From assembly GCF_000007345.1 (NCBI RefSeq), contig NC_003552.1, positions 4,402,001 to 4,466,000 on the forward strand: 64,000 nt of DNA, in the 5' to 3' direction. The notes below the pieces were generated by a model. That model made no database searches. It had not been told where the DNA came from and saw only the letters and a list, made by a program, of their open reading frames with translations. The stretch comes from Methanosarcina acetivorans C2A. GTDB lineage: Archaea > Halobacteriota > Methanosarcinia > Methanosarcinales > Methanosarcinaceae. Positions 25,789 through 35,678 of this stretch are shown here, piece by piece (the first letter of the stretch is position 1; the number at the start of each line of letters is the position of its first letter). Position numbers and translations under genes: made by a program.

Positions 25789-27560
25789 TTAACTCAATGA
25801 GCTTTTCTCTCTAATTAGTTGAACCAGAGATGGCATTTCTAATTTATTGCTCACTCTGTCACATATATATTTATATGCACTTACGCTCAGTTTCTTTGCT
25901 GTCTGAACAATCGTCATGAATGTATCGTTTGCCTTTGTTCCTTCATCTGTTATTGTTTGAAGGCTCACATCTCATTTTCTTACCTTTGCTCTTGCCGCCA
26001 GTTCCGCTGCATTATTATGCAACGGAACCTCCGGTAAAAGCAGTACCTTCAATAAATGTTCCTTATTCTCTTTTGTCTTACCGATTCTTTCATCCAGCTG
26101 TTCATATCCTGTTATAGTCGAAAACAATTGGTCAAACTTAGTTGATAATTGCTCCACTACCCCTGAATCTGGTTTTATTCTAAACTCAGATAGTTCCCCA
26201 TAAAATTCCCAGTACCTTTCCAGAAAAGCTTCCAGCTTTTCTTTATAATATGGTACTATTGGTCTCAATTTCTTGTAGTTTCTACCTCATGAATCCATCA
26301 CAGAGCATGATGAGATGCGATCTGCTTGAATTGACGTGCATCATCACTCAGAAGTGTGATAACCACAGGTATGTCTGCACTTTGATGATATGCCGCAATC
26401 GCACAGGCTTCAAGAACTTTTTCTTAGTAGTTTTATATCTATTAAGCGAGAAAACACAATCCAGTTTTCGATGCATTTCTTCGTCACTGAATATTTGGTT
26501 TTTAAAAGAAGAGAGCTTTTCCATACAGATTTGGGAAACATTAAATGTTTTCATCAGATCAAATGCTTCATCAATAAAGCAGTACGTTTTTTTCCACATA
26601 AAAGTACATCTAATACATTTTCTCGGTTCTTATTGAGAACTGTAAAATAAGCAGCATAATAAGGATTGCAAAGAATCTGAGTATATTGATTGACACCGTT
26701 GACTCTTACGCCTGTATCATCGATCTGCCGATAAGACGTAGCCTTTAGACCTTCCTGAAAAAGTTCAGCTTTTTCCTGATGGAAGATATCAATATCTTTT
26801 GTCAAAATTCGAGAAATGGTTGCTCTGGATATCTGCACGCCAATATTTTCCAGAAATTCATGTATTTTGGGCTCTGAAACATTAGCAACATGTTTAAGGG
26901 CGATTATCCTAGACTTGATTCCGGGACCAAATTTGCCTTTGATACCATATGGCAATTCTCCTGAATATATTCTGTGCCCAGAGGGAGAATAAAAAATCTC
27001 GAGCCTGTAGTTTGTGTTCACAGGCTTTATGGATAAATCCTGAATTATTACGTCTCTGTAGCCTTTAGGATACGCATCACTGGGTAAAACAGATCTATCA
27101 ACTGTACATGTTTCAGTTCGATGAGCTTCTATTTTGTCCAGTTTAGATCTAGGTTCTTTGTCCTATGGAAGTTTTCTATTCCGTCTCTCTTTCTCGGAAG
27201 AAATATCTTCATTCTTTTTAGAGCCACGAATCTTAGAGGCTGTCTTAAAATTCAAATCATTTCTACATTTGGATAGTACGCATTGTTGATCTTAAGGTCA
27301 CTCAGTAAATTAATTATATCTAACATATTAGCTCGATGCATAATATCAAATGCATTAGACATCATGGTTAAAATTTAAACTTTAGACATTTAACGGTTCA
27401 ATTCTACCGTTTTTTAGTCCAAATATATGAGTCCTATCCCAATTGTATAATCAAATTGAATTTTAAGACACGCTCTTAGGTTTGGTTTGTTCACCTTTGA
27501 GTAAATTGATTTCATCGATTAATGAGGCATAGTTAAATAAACTCACTATTTAGTGCATAC
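25789..27560 (-). pseudogene. IS66-like transposase, multiply broken and hosting a MITE
   Basis: Read from 27560 down: SLFNYASLIDEINLLKGEQTK, a 238-bp insertion, IRGSKKNEDISSEKERR, TAG, then AHRTETCTVDRSVLPSDAYPKG, YRLEIFYSPSGHRIYSGELP, KHVANVSEPKIHEFLENIGV, and the first catalytic Asp in YRQIDDTGVRVNGVNQYT. After further frame breaks come MRPIVPYYKEKLEAF and VPLHNNAAELAARAKVRK (catalytic Glu region), a TGA for the next Arg, and DVSLQTITDEGTKANDTFMT to the stop at 25789. Several stops and frameshifts make it dead. Confidence 0.88.
27237..27474. mobile_element. 238-bp MITE nested in the transposase relic
   Basis: Left end AGGCTGTCTTAAAATTCAA; right end is its complement with two changes. Flanked on both sides by CTTAG, a 5-bp target duplication, and removal of one copy restores the transposase frame exactly (KPK-IRG). 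The interior has a short minus-strand frame, MSNAFDIMHRANMLDIINLL, perhaps the start of a parent element's transposase. Confidence 0.9.
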
Positions 27561-27574
27561 TTCATTTCCAGTTT

Positions 27575-28114
27575 ATCTCTTTTACAGGGCGAAGTTGTTT
27601 AGTAGATTTTAAGATTCTCCCTCACACGAAAAAGCCCATTTTGCCCGCGAATTATGCGTTTTTCCTGAAAAAAATCCTGTTTTGAGAAAACTGAATACAG
27701 GCGAACTAACAAAAGATTTAAATATAATGAATGCTAACTACATGTTAGTAACTGAGTAATACTAACAGTCCCACAGTAACCATAACATACTAACTGTGAG
27801 GTTAAACTCAGTTATCTGCCCAAAAAACCTGCGAACAGACTGAAGGTGAACCTGTATCACCTTTAAAAACGGATTTATTCCTCCACTGAGAAGAGGATGT
27901 GAGCCTGAAACTCTCATCTGTCTTGCCTGCAAGACCTAGAAAAGCAAACAAAAATCTCCACTCTCAAACCTCCATCCCCTGGCAGGGGTTTCCACATCTT
28001 TCAGGCAGGCCTCCTGAGGAAAAAGAAAAGGCACTGTTCCGCACCTCCAGAACTACTTACAGATCAGGTTAAAGATCATCTAAGGAGAAAGATCATCTAA
28101 GGAGAAATTAGTAC
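27575..28114 (+). promoter_or_regulatory. hsp20 upstream region: promoter, dyads and long leader
   Basis: TATA-like ATTTAAATATAAT at 27716-27728, then CTAAC-TACAT-GTTAG (27734-27748) and GTTAGTA-N9-TACTAAC (27744-27766), with another ACTAACTGTG...CAGTTA dyad further on. If transcription starts near 27750 the leader is about 365 nt. Just before the gene a 17-bp unit GATCATCTAAGGAGAAA is doubled, giving two Shine-Dalgarno sequences; the second is 9 nt from the ATG. No open frame seen in the leader. Confidence 0.65.
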
Positions 28115-28573
28115 ATGAAATTCCCAATTAAGAGACCATCCCGCGACGTGTGCAACTGGGACCCGTTTGATGAGATCAGAGGAATGCAGGAATACATGGA
28201 ACAGATGATGAGAACATTCCCTGCACTGGAAAGCAGATATGCAGGCGGGACCTTTGCCCCATTAACCGATGTCGCGGAAGAAGACAACAAAGTAATTGTT
28301 ACAACCGACCTGCCGGGCATCAACAGAGAAAATATCGAACTGAGCCTGAAGGACAACTTCCTTGTAATCAGCGCGTCCAAAGGAAAAGAAGAGGAAAACG
28401 AAAAGGAAGGCTATCTCAGAAAAGAGAGGTCTTTCATGCGCTACTACCGTGAGATTCCTCTTCCGAAAGGCGTAACCGAAGAAGGGGCAACCGCCCAGCT
28501 CAAAAACGGCGTCTTAACTGTCACCATGCCAAAAACAGAGGCATTAACCGAAAAAAGAATCCCGATCGAGTGA
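28115..28573 (+). CDS. Small heat shock protein, Hsp20/alpha-crystallin family
   Basis: 152 residues: variable N-terminus (WDPFDEIRGMQEYMEQMMR), alpha-crystallin domain from APLTDVAEEDNKVIVTTDLPGINRENIELSLKD to the strand-9 motif KNGVLTVTMPK (A-x-x-x-n-GVL), and a C-terminal I-P-I. ATP-independent holdase that binds unfolding proteins. Isolated gene with a long, dyad-containing upstream region, consistent with stress control. Confidence 0.96.
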   Translation: MKFPIKRPSRDVCNWDPFDEIRGMQEYMEQMMRTFPALESRYAGGTFAPLTDVAEEDNKVIVTTDLPGINRENIELSLKDNFLVISASKGKEEENEKEGYLRKERSFMRYYREIPLPKGVTEEGATAQLKNGVLTVTMPKTEALTEKRIPIE

Positions 28574-29199
28574 TCGGGGCACTATCATAGCCAGATTCAC
28601 TGCTAAGAGAACGGCTGCTTTAATCACCACATAACGATGAGAACAATAAAACCAACAAAACCGATAAAACCTACACCGTTAGAACCTATAAAACCGCAAA
28701 AACCAGATTTGCCGACAGGACCTGCAGGTTATCAAGCCTGCAGGCAAACCTTCGTGGCCAACCCATTAAATTTAAGTCCAGAATTGTATTCAAGTCCATT
28801 CCACTAAACTGCGAATCAGCTAACAAAAGCAAAATCCACTAAAAAACGCCTCTGCCATAAAAACATTTTTCCTCCACCCATTTTTTCCTCCACCTGTTTT
28901 TCTATCAATTTCCCCACTAACTTTTTTCATTAACATTTTTCATTAACGTTTTTCGTTAACGTTTTTCCATAAACTATTCTATTTTTTGACATAATCCTGG
29001 AAAAACCCGAAAAAAGTAGCGTTTTTGTAATTTATTGTGAGTCTGAAAAGTGGAACCCAGGAATTGGTATTGAGAAGAGGTACCTGGAAAAAGGATCAGG
29101 AAAGCAAGGTACAGGCTTGCAAAACTTCAAGCCCCGGAAAAAAGAAACTTCAGGTTTTTTCCAGACCGTTCTTCCTCCGGAACCTGGACATCTTCCGGG
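28574..29199. other. Intergenic spacer, low complexity
   Basis: 626 bp. Short repeats of AACCNATAAAACC near 28645-28710, CCTCCACC/TTTTT strings and four CATTAACNTTTTT-type units near 28925-28970. A 65-residue open frame at 29037 has no homology-like features and overlaps the MFS gene; not called. Confidence 0.5.
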
Positions 29200-30420
29200 T
29201 CAGATTACTTTCTCTGGCTCCTCTACTTTTTTGATAACCACAAAGCCCGCAAGGAGCATCAGCAGGGCGCAGGCGTAAAAGGGTGTTACAAAGGTCATAT
29301 AGCCTGCAAGGAAACCTCCGAAGATAGGCCCGAAAGCCATTCCTGCTGCCTGTGCCGTTGTTATTATGCTGAGCCTTGAGCTCAGGGATGAACCGTCCGA
29401 AAGATCAGCTGCAAGCGCCATTGCAGGCGTGTCTATAGCAGCTACGAGAAGTCCCTGAAAAGCCCGGAAAATGATAAGCTGGCCTACGCTTGCGATGTAG
29501 CCCATCCCGACAACCAGCGGGGCACTCAGGAAAAGGCCTCCAACAATTAATTTCTTCCTGCCTATCCGGTCCGAGAGGCTGCCGAGAGGCGCCTGGAAAA
29601 GCAGCCTTGCAAAAATGTAGGCTGAAACCGCAACTCCCAGGGAAAGTTCGGAAGCTTCAAGCCTTACCTCATATTCGGGAAGAAGGGCAACTACCATCAT
29701 TATCCCGACCATCATCATCAGCATGGCGCCTGCAAGGGAATAAACCGAAGCATAGCTTTTTTTACCGCTTATTTTTCTGGAAACCGGTTCAGGAGAACCG
29801 CGGGTTTCTTTAACGAAAAAGGTCACAAGCCCCAGGCTTACCACTCCGAGCAGGGCGCAAAAATAAAATCCGGCATCAAAACCCCAGTATCTGGCTATTG
29901 CTCCCCCTACAACAGGCCCGAGCCCGAAGCCAACTCCTCTGATGGTCGTATATACTCCCACGGCTTTTCCCCGGGTCTCGGAAGTCGAGATGTGCGTAAC
30001 CATGGCGATAACCGCAGGTATGGTTGCCCCTACCGTAATCCCCTGCAGCAGCCGGATAAAAAGCAGTTGCTCATAGCTTGTTACCTGCGAATAAAGGAAA
30101 GAAAAGAAGGTATACCCTATCAACCCGAAGAGGATGAAAGGTCTCCTGCGGTCAAGCCTGTCCGAAAGCCTGCCCATAAGAGGCTGAGTAAGGGCGCTGA
30201 AAAGCCCGAAAACCGTAATTACAAGCCCCGCTCTGGTAACAAGGGGAAGTCCGGAAAAAAAAGATGCCCCGAGGTCGGAGATATATAAAGGAATCAAAGC
30301 AACCAGCATCCCCGAACCCAGATCTTCGCAGAACCTGGAAAAGGAGAGGACATAGAGCTCATGATTAATATTGCCGAAAAATTCCGGAAACACATTTTTC
30401 TGCAGGTTACAGGTGTTCAT
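29200..30420 (-). CDS. Major facilitator superfamily transporter
   Basis: 406 residues, 12 predicted membrane helices. MFS signature loops GRLSDRLDRRRPFILFG between helices 2 and 3 and GSLSDRIGRKKLIVGG in the second half. Resembles proton-driven drug/multidrug exporters of the DHA1 group. Substrate unknown. Single gene, ATG at 30420. Confidence 0.92.
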   Translation of the reverse strand: MNTCNLQKNVFPEFFGNINHELYVLSFSRFCEDLGSGMLVALIPLYISDLGASFFSGLPLVTRAGLVITVFGLFSALTQPLMGRLSDRLDRRRPFILFGLIGYTFFSFLYSQVTSYEQLLFIRLLQGITVGATIPAVIAMVTHISTSETRGKAVGVYTTIRGVGFGLGPVVGGAIARYWGFDAGFYFCALLGVVSLGLVTFFVKETRGSPEPVSRKISGKKSYASVYSLAGAMLMMMVGIMMVVALLPEYEVRLEASELSLGVAVSAYIFARLLFQAPLGSLSDRIGRKKLIVGGLFLSAPLVVGMGYIASVGQLIIFRAFQGLLVAAIDTPAMALAADLSDGSSLSSRLSIITTAQAAGMAFGPIFGGFLAGYMTFVTPFYACALLMLLAGFVVIKKVEEPEKVI

Positions 30421-30691
30421 GTTTCTTGCTCAACTCAACTTAAAAGTGAGTATTATCCAAAAAATAACAAATATCTTACACTATAAAACAATGTTGAAAT
30501 CGTCTTGCTCAAACGTAATAAAGGAAAGATGAAACGAAGAAAAGACGGAAGGGAAAAAGATGAAATGAATGAAAAAATGAATGAAAAAATGAGAGGAAGC
30601 ATGTGAAACGAGGAAAAGATGAAAATAAGTGGAAAATAAAGGGAAATGACCAGACCTTAAAAAGTTTCATAAATTGAGATGCTCAGAAACC

Positions 30692-31291
30692 TCAAAACTT
30701 TTCTTCTATGACTTCCCCTTCGGGTTCCTTTTCCTTGAAGATCTGCCCTTCGAAACAGTAGACCTCTGCTCCTTTGGCCCAGGCGTCCGGAGAAAGGCCG
30801 GCTTTCATACACGTATGGCCCAGGAAATCTATGGAATCCATTTCATTCTCAGGAGCGACCTGAGGGAGCAGCAGCCCCTGACAGTAGCCCTGTTTTACGA
30901 TGAGCCCGTGTTTGCCGATCTCTACCTTGTCCGGAAGTTCTTTCGGAGGGGCGTTGATCTTTTCAGGTTGAGTCAGGATTGTAACCTCGACAATCAGGCT
31001 TTCCAGCTCTTCTCCCCCGACCGGAGGAAAACGCGGGTCGCGCACTGCCGCAGAGATTGCGGAGTCAATGATAGCCTGCTCAAGCGTAGAGTCAGGATAA
31101 GGATGCCCTATACAGCCCCTTAACATTCCTTTTTCCGTTAATGTGACAAAAACTCCCCTGTTTTCTCCGAAAACCGGCGGAAGATCTGTACCTGCATCCC
31201 GGGGTCCGGGAACCCTGCCTCCCAGTAGAAGCGTTTCAATGGTTTTTCTTGCAAGCTTGACTGCAACCCTGCCTTCTGTTTCTGTAAGCAT
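30692..31291 (-). CDS. AMMECR1-domain protein
   Basis: 199 residues. The invariant [34 protein letters not shown] segment identifies the AMMECR1 family (conserved from archaea to human). Biochemical role is not settled; in some genomes it is coupled to MEMO or radical SAM genes. Here it stands alone. ATG at 31291. Confidence 0.93.
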   Translation of the reverse strand: MLTETEGRVAVKLARKTIETLLLGGRVPGPRDAGTDLPPVFGENRGVFVTLTEKGMLRGCIGHPYPDSTLEQAIIDSAISAAVRDPRFPPVGGEELESLIVEVTILTQPEKINAPPKELPDKVEIGKHGLIVKQGYCQGLLLPQVAPENEMDSIDFLGHTCMKAGLSPDAWAKGAEVYCFEGQIFKEKEPEGEVIEEKF

Positions 31292-31537
31292 GCTTGAACC
31301 AACACCTGTAAACTGCGTATAACTTGTTAATTATGCCTTGAAGTTTATATGGCTTGAAGCCTGTAAATGCCAGCCCGGGAATATCATCACAGGTTAGATG
31401 TGATTGGATACGAAAGCTGGTATAACAGTATGTTTATTGGAGCTGGTTAAAGTACATTTCTGGCATTGTCCGGATTCCTGCAGAAAATGCCAGGTAAAAA
31501 TCTTTTCTGACTGCCGGAACTTGCAGGAAATAAATTT

Positions 31538-32776
31538 TTAAAGCTTTTTAGCTTCCTGATATTTTATGTAGGCAGCTTTCAGAGACTCGACTCCCGGCAG
31601 CTTTTCTCCTGCAAGATAATCAATACAGGCTCCCCCACCTGTGCTGATATGCGAGAAGCGGTGTTCAAGGCCTAGATGTGCAACCTCAACTGAGATGTGA
31701 CCGCCGCCAATGATCGAGAAATCGGATTTAATGGCAGCTTTTATAATTTCGTGGGTCCCGAGGGCAAAATCTTCAATCTCGGAAACTCCTGCAGGACCGT
31801 TTAAGACAACGGTTTTGGAGTTCTGGATTTCATTTGTATAGTCCACAATAGTTTCGAGCCCAATATCATTAATAGGCAGAGAATCGGAGTTTAGCTCGGA
31901 GATATGAACTTCAACGCGTTCCCTGTTATCGTTTAAGGCTACGTCTTTTGGAAGGCCGATCCTGTCTTTAAACTTCGCAAGCAAGCCTCTTGCTTTTTCA
32001 ATCTGGTTTTCGTAACCCTGAGATTTGATGAAATCCATGTTGACTTTCCCGATGTTTACTCCCGAAGCAGCAAGAGCAACATTTGCAACCACACCTGTAA
32101 GCAGCACCCTGTCAGCCCCGCCACTTGTAAGGACGTTTTCGGTCACTCTCAGAGAATCGTCTACCTTTGCCCCACCCAGCACGAAAATGCTTGGCCTTTC
32201 TCCTCCTTTTACTCCCCGATCCAGAGAAACAAGCTCTTTTTCCATTACCCTACCCGCGCCTGACGGAAGGACCTCGGTAAAGCCTACAACCGAGAGATGA
32301 GACCTGTGAGCTACTGCAAAGGCGTCGTTCAGGAAAATATCAACAAAAGGTGCCAGTTTTTTAACCATATAGGTATTAGCCTGCTCTGCAGGTGTTCTTT
32401 CAAGGCTTTCTTCCGAATAAAACCGGACGTTTTCGAGCATGATTACGTCCCCGTCCTCCATAGAGGCTATATGGGTTTTTGCAAATGTCCCGAAAATGTC
32501 ATCCACATAAGTAACTTGCTTGCCCAGATATCTTGACAGCAGGTGGGCATGAGGTTTCATAGTAGTGAAATCTTTTTTCCCGGGCCTGCTCTGGTGAGCA
32601 AGCAGAACGACTTTTGCGCTCTCAAGGTCTTTCAAGGTCGCAATATGGCTTTTAATCCTCATATCGTCCAGAATGTGGCCCTGTGTGTCCATAGGAGAGT
32701 TCATGTCGACCCTTAAAAGAATCGTCTTTCCGCGTATGTCAAAGTCATCGATCGTAAGAAAGTTTCTGGAAGTCAT
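31538..32776 (-). CDS. pgk: Phosphoglycerate kinase
   Basis: Converts 1,3-bisphosphoglycerate and ADP to 3-phosphoglycerate and ATP, acting here largely in gluconeogenesis. Motifs: RVDMNSPMD (substrate-binding N-domain), HQSRPGKKDF, FLNDAFAVAHRSHLSVVGF, VLGGAKVDDSL, VVLNGPAGVSE, and GGGHISVEVA near the C-terminus. I prefer ATG 32776 (MTSRNFL) over GTG 32788; neither has ideal spacing. 412 residues. Confidence 0.95.
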   Translation of the reverse strand: MTSRNFLTIDDFDIRGKTILLRVDMNSPMDTQGHILDDMRIKSHIATLKDLESAKVVLLAHQSRPGKKDFTTMKPHAHLLSRYLGKQVTYVDDIFGTFAKTHIASMEDGDVIMLENVRFYSEESLERTPAEQANTYMVKKLAPFVDIFLNDAFAVAHRSHLSVVGFTEVLPSGAGRVMEKELVSLDRGVKGGERPSIFVLGGAKVDDSLRVTENVLTSGGADRVLLTGVVANVALAASGVNIGKVNMDFIKSQGYENQIEKARGLLAKFKDRIGLPKDVALNDNRERVEVHISELNSDSLPINDIGLETIVDYTNEIQNSKTVVLNGPAGVSEIEDFALGTHEIIKAAIKSDFSIIGGGHISVEVAHLGLEHRFSHISTGGGACIDYLAGEKLPGVESLKAAYIKYQEAKKL

Positions 32777-33106
32777 TACCCTCAGCACACCTTTGTAAAC
32801 GAGATTTTATATATATCAGAGAATAAAGTCTAAAAAATAAAATATTTGAGAATCTTATTCTTTCAGTATTGGTTATCTTTGTCATGGAATTTTTTACATA
32901 AATAAGTTTGTTCCCATTTGAGTCTCAAGAGATGGATTACCGATTTTATAAGGAAAGAAGGAAGAAAAAGGCAGTCAATGCCGGGGAAAAAGCAGTTAAC
33001 ATCGGATAAAAAATAATACTGATTGGATACAGTTTTCAGGTAAAAGCTGTATTCTCAGGAGTACTGTAAAAAGTAATCTCAGGATTACTTCCCAAAAACA
33101 AGGAAA
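32777..33106. other. Divergent spacer between pgk and udg
   Basis: 330 bp, AT-rich, with a TATA-like TTTATATATATC at 32804-32816 reading toward pgk. Nothing else recognised. Confidence 0.5.
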
Positions 33107-33718
33107 ATGAAGGAGCTAGAAATTGTGGCAGCCGAGGAAGAAAACTGCGGAAATTTTGAAGAGAGGGTTCAGAAACTGGTGGAAGCCGGGTATGAGACCG
33201 TCGCAAGGGAAGCAATAGCCTGTACACGATGTCCTCTCCATAAAAGTGCGACTAAAAGAGTTATAGGAAAAGGGTCCTGCAACCCTAAAGTAATGTTCAT
33301 AGGCGAAGCTCCCGGAAAAACCGAAGATGAAACAGGAATACCTTTCAACGGAAGGGCAGGGAAAAAGCTGGACAAAATGGTTGAGTACATGGGGCTCTCA
33401 GAAGAAGACTGGTTCGTAGCAAACACCGTCAAATGCCGCCCTCCGGAAAACAGAAGGCCAAAAGCAAGTGAAATAGAATGCTGCAAACCTTTCCTTATTG
33501 CCCAGATAACCCTGCTTGACCCCGAAATTATAATTCTCCTCGGCAACACAGCTGAAAAGGCATATTGTCCGGAAAGAAAACTGGAACGGGGAGTCCCTGT
33601 AGAATACGAAGGAAGAATGATCCTGAAACTCTACCACCCTGCAGCGCTAATTTATACGGCTTCAAAAATAGATGTTCAGAAGGCTTTCATAGATAAAAAC
33701 AGGGATCTATGGCAGTAA
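33107..33718 (+). CDS. udg: Family 4 uracil-DNA glycosylase (4Fe-4S)
   Basis: 203 residues. ACTRCPLHKSA gives the first two cluster cysteines; NTVKCRPPENRRP and ECCKPFL supply the others. Catalytic motif GEAPGKTEDETGIPFNGRAGKKLD and C-terminal YHPAALIY are intact. Removes uracil from deaminated cytosines. ATG 33107 after AAGGAAA; a GTG at 33125 with AAGGAG is an alternative. Confidence 0.95.
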   Translation: MKELEIVAAEEENCGNFEERVQKLVEAGYETVAREAIACTRCPLHKSATKRVIGKGSCNPKVMFIGEAPGKTEDETGIPFNGRAGKKLDKMVEYMGLSEEDWFVANTVKCRPPENRRPKASEIECCKPFLIAQITLLDPEIIILLGNTAEKAYCPERKLERGVPVEYEGRMILKLYHPAALIYTASKIDVQKAFIDKNRDLWQ

Positions 33719-33789
33719 AAAAAGAAGAAACTGATAAAGAGGGCAGTAAAATCAGGCAAAGGAGAATTTGAGAGAGGAAGGTAATAGAA

Positions 33790-33875
33790 GAAGTAGGAAG
33801 AGAAAAGGGAAAAGGGAAAAAGGAAAGGGAAAAGGGAAAAAGGAAAGGGAAAAGGGAAAAAGGAAAGTTGAAGGG
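33790..33875. repeat. Purine-rich GGGAAAAGGGAAAAAGGAAA repeat
   Basis: About four units of a purine-only sequence downstream of udg; no coding sense. Confidence 0.75.
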
Positions 33876-34007
33876 GAAAGAGGGGGAAGCTGGAAGAAAA
33901 TATAAAAGGAAGGCATTGTTCATAAAATATAAATAAAACGATCCCGCAATTATTATTCGAATTTGTTTTATACTATTATATAGCAGCCTGGGGGTACGAA
34001 TATAGCA

Positions 34008-34298
34008 ATGGTGAAGATGTCACCGGACATATTTTCATGTTCGGACGACGAGGGGAATCTGGACATTGAAATCGATATGTTTGGGGTAAAGAAAGAAAAT
34101 ATCGAACTGAAAATGGTCGAAGAAGGCTTTTTTGTAAGAGCAAAAAGGGAAGAAACCGGGGTAGAGTATGTTGGAACTTATGCATTCTGCTGCGCGGTCG
34201 TTCCTGAAAAAGCTGTTGCAAAATACGTTGATGGAAAACTCTATGTGAAAGTGCCTTACAGGGAAAGTACAGAGACCGTAGATGTTAAAATCCAGTAA
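34008..34298 (+). CDS. Short Hsp20-like protein
   Basis: 96 residues, essentially an alpha-crystallin core: NLDIEIDMFGVKKENIELKMVEEGFFVRAKRE and KYVDGKLYVKVPY. It lacks the N-terminal arm and the C-terminal I-x-I, so higher-order assembly like normal Hsp20 is doubtful. TATA-like TTTATACTATTATATA lies 25-40 nt upstream. Confidence 0.85.
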   Translation: MVKMSPDIFSCSDDEGNLDIEIDMFGVKKENIELKMVEEGFFVRAKREETGVEYVGTYAFCCAVVPEKAVAKYVDGKLYVKVPYRESTETVDVKIQ

Positions 34299-34431
34299 AA
34301 ACCCTGTATGGAACCTGATTAACGAAGCTGGAAATTATCAATCAGCACCAATTTTTAGAGCAATTATTAGCAGCAATTAGCTCAGGAATTCAACTTTCTA
34401 ATTTGTAAGATCCAGATAAAATGGAGGAAGT

Positions 34432-34626
34432 ATGCATCCGGTAATCGACTATCACAAATGTAACGGCGCTCTCGCCTGCTATGAGGTCTGCCCTGCAGAA
34501 GTTTTTGACATTAACGAGATCGATAATGTAAAAAAAGCCGTGGTAACTAACCCTGAAAATTGCATAGAGTGCGAGCAGTGTGTGGAAGCCTGTCCTGCAG
34601 AAGCTATCGAGCTTGTTGAAAGCTGA
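34432..34626 (+). CDS. Two-cluster ferredoxin, first cluster altered (copy 1)
   Basis: 64 residues. C-terminal motif CIECEQCVEACP is a normal 4Fe-4S site. The N-terminal motif reads CNGALACYEVCP: the second cysteine of C-x2-C-x2-C-x3-C-P is alanine, so a 3Fe-4S or lost first cluster is expected. ATG preceded by GGAGG. The same layout occurs in the next gene. Confidence 0.92.
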   Translation: MHPVIDYHKCNGALACYEVCPAEVFDINEIDNVKKAVVTNPENCIECEQCVEACPAEAIELVES

Positions 34627-34837
34627 ATTCTAAGACCATTATTGTGATAAGATAAAGCAGAGGAATCAATCAACCGGTTAAAAAGTGAAGGAATAAAACA
34701 ACTAAACAACCGGTTAAAAAAGGAAGAAGTAAAACAGCGGTTAAAGCCTGAATTTCAGAAAGAAACCAAAATTCCAGAAGTAAATATTCCAGAAATAAAT
34801 TAAACTAAATAAATTGGAACTCCGGGAGAGATGGAAA

Positions 34838-35032
34838 ATGCACCCCAAAATTGACTACAATAAATGTGTTGGCTCACTTGAATGCTACGATGTATGTCCT
34901 GTGGAATTGTTTGACGCTGAAGAGACAGAAGAAGGAAAAAGGGCAGTTGTGGCACGTCCTGAGGACTGCATCGAATGCGAACAGTGCGTAGATGCCTGTC
35001 CGACCGATGCGATAGAGCTTGTAGAGGATTGA
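34838..35032 (+). CDS. Two-cluster ferredoxin, first cluster altered (copy 2)
   Basis: 64 residues, 60-70% like copy 1 by eye. First motif CVGSLECYDVCP has serine in place of the second cysteine; second motif CIECEQCVDACP is intact. I start at ATG 34838 (MHPKIDYNKC, matching copy 1) with GGGAGAG upstream, not at the TTG at 34814. Low-potential electron carrier; partners unknown. Confidence 0.92.
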   Translation: MHPKIDYNKCVGSLECYDVCPVELFDAEETEEGKRAVVARPEDCIECEQCVDACPTDAIELVED

Positions 35033-35144
35033 AAAGGTTTGGGGAGGTAAGACCGAAAGAGATAAGACTGCAATTATGAATCAAGACTATAATTATGAAG
35101 CAAGACCGTAATTATGACGCAAGACCGTAATTATGAAGCATGTG

Positions 35145-35669
35145 TCAATCCCTGTCATGGGCCTCCTTGATAGGGAAAAGCACGGCATAGCGGGTATAGG
35201 CTGGGAAAGTTTTCTGATCATCGTGCTCTATGTCGGAGGATACACAATCATCTTTTTTTCCTGACTCCTCGGAAAGGGTAACCGCCTGTCCGGAAAGATT
35301 TGTCCGGCAGTTTTCCAGAAGTTTTTCCAGAACATCCAGAACAAAAGGATCTTTATCCCTGTTTTCCCGGGGCACCAGCAAAACCGGCTGCTCCGCAGGA
35401 GCATAGATTTTGACTTCACGGCCTTTGCAACTCCATTTTACCTTTCTGACCTTTATCAATCCAACCTTTTTCAACACCTCAAGGTTGTAGGTCAGTGTAT
35501 TCAAGCGGAGCCCAAGCTCTGAGGCAAGTTCGCTTGCAGACATCTGTTTTTTCTGAAGCTGTTTAAGGATCTGCATAGGGAGGGGCCTTGAAAGAGTCCT
35601 TGCAAGCAGGGACACCTCCGCCGGGATAGACAGGACAGGCACGGGGATTAAATCCTCAGTTCTCTCCAA
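35145..35669 (-). CDS. Winged-helix transcriptional regulator (ArsR-like)
   Basis: 174 residues. SRPLPMQILKQLQKKQMSASELASELGLRLNTLTYNLEVLKKVGLIKV is a HTH_20-like DNA-binding domain; after a KGREVKIYAP wing the C-terminal part is unassigned. Start TTG 35669 is 9 nt after GGAGG, better spaced than the TTG at 35678. Converges on the ferredoxin pair. Confidence 0.88.
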   Translation of the reverse strand: MERTEDLIPVPVLSIPAEVSLLARTLSRPLPMQILKQLQKKQMSASELASELGLRLNTLTYNLEVLKKVGLIKVRKVKWSCKGREVKIYAPAEQPVLLVPRENRDKDPFVLDVLEKLLENCRTNLSGQAVTLSEESGKKDDCVSSDIEHDDQKTFPAYTRYAVLFPIKEAHDRD

Positions 35670-35678
35670 ACCTGTCAA

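Noticed and set aside
29037-29234. 65-residue frame between hsp20 and the MFS gene
   Set aside because: No ribosome site, low-complexity lysine-rich sequence, overlaps the end of the transporter gene.
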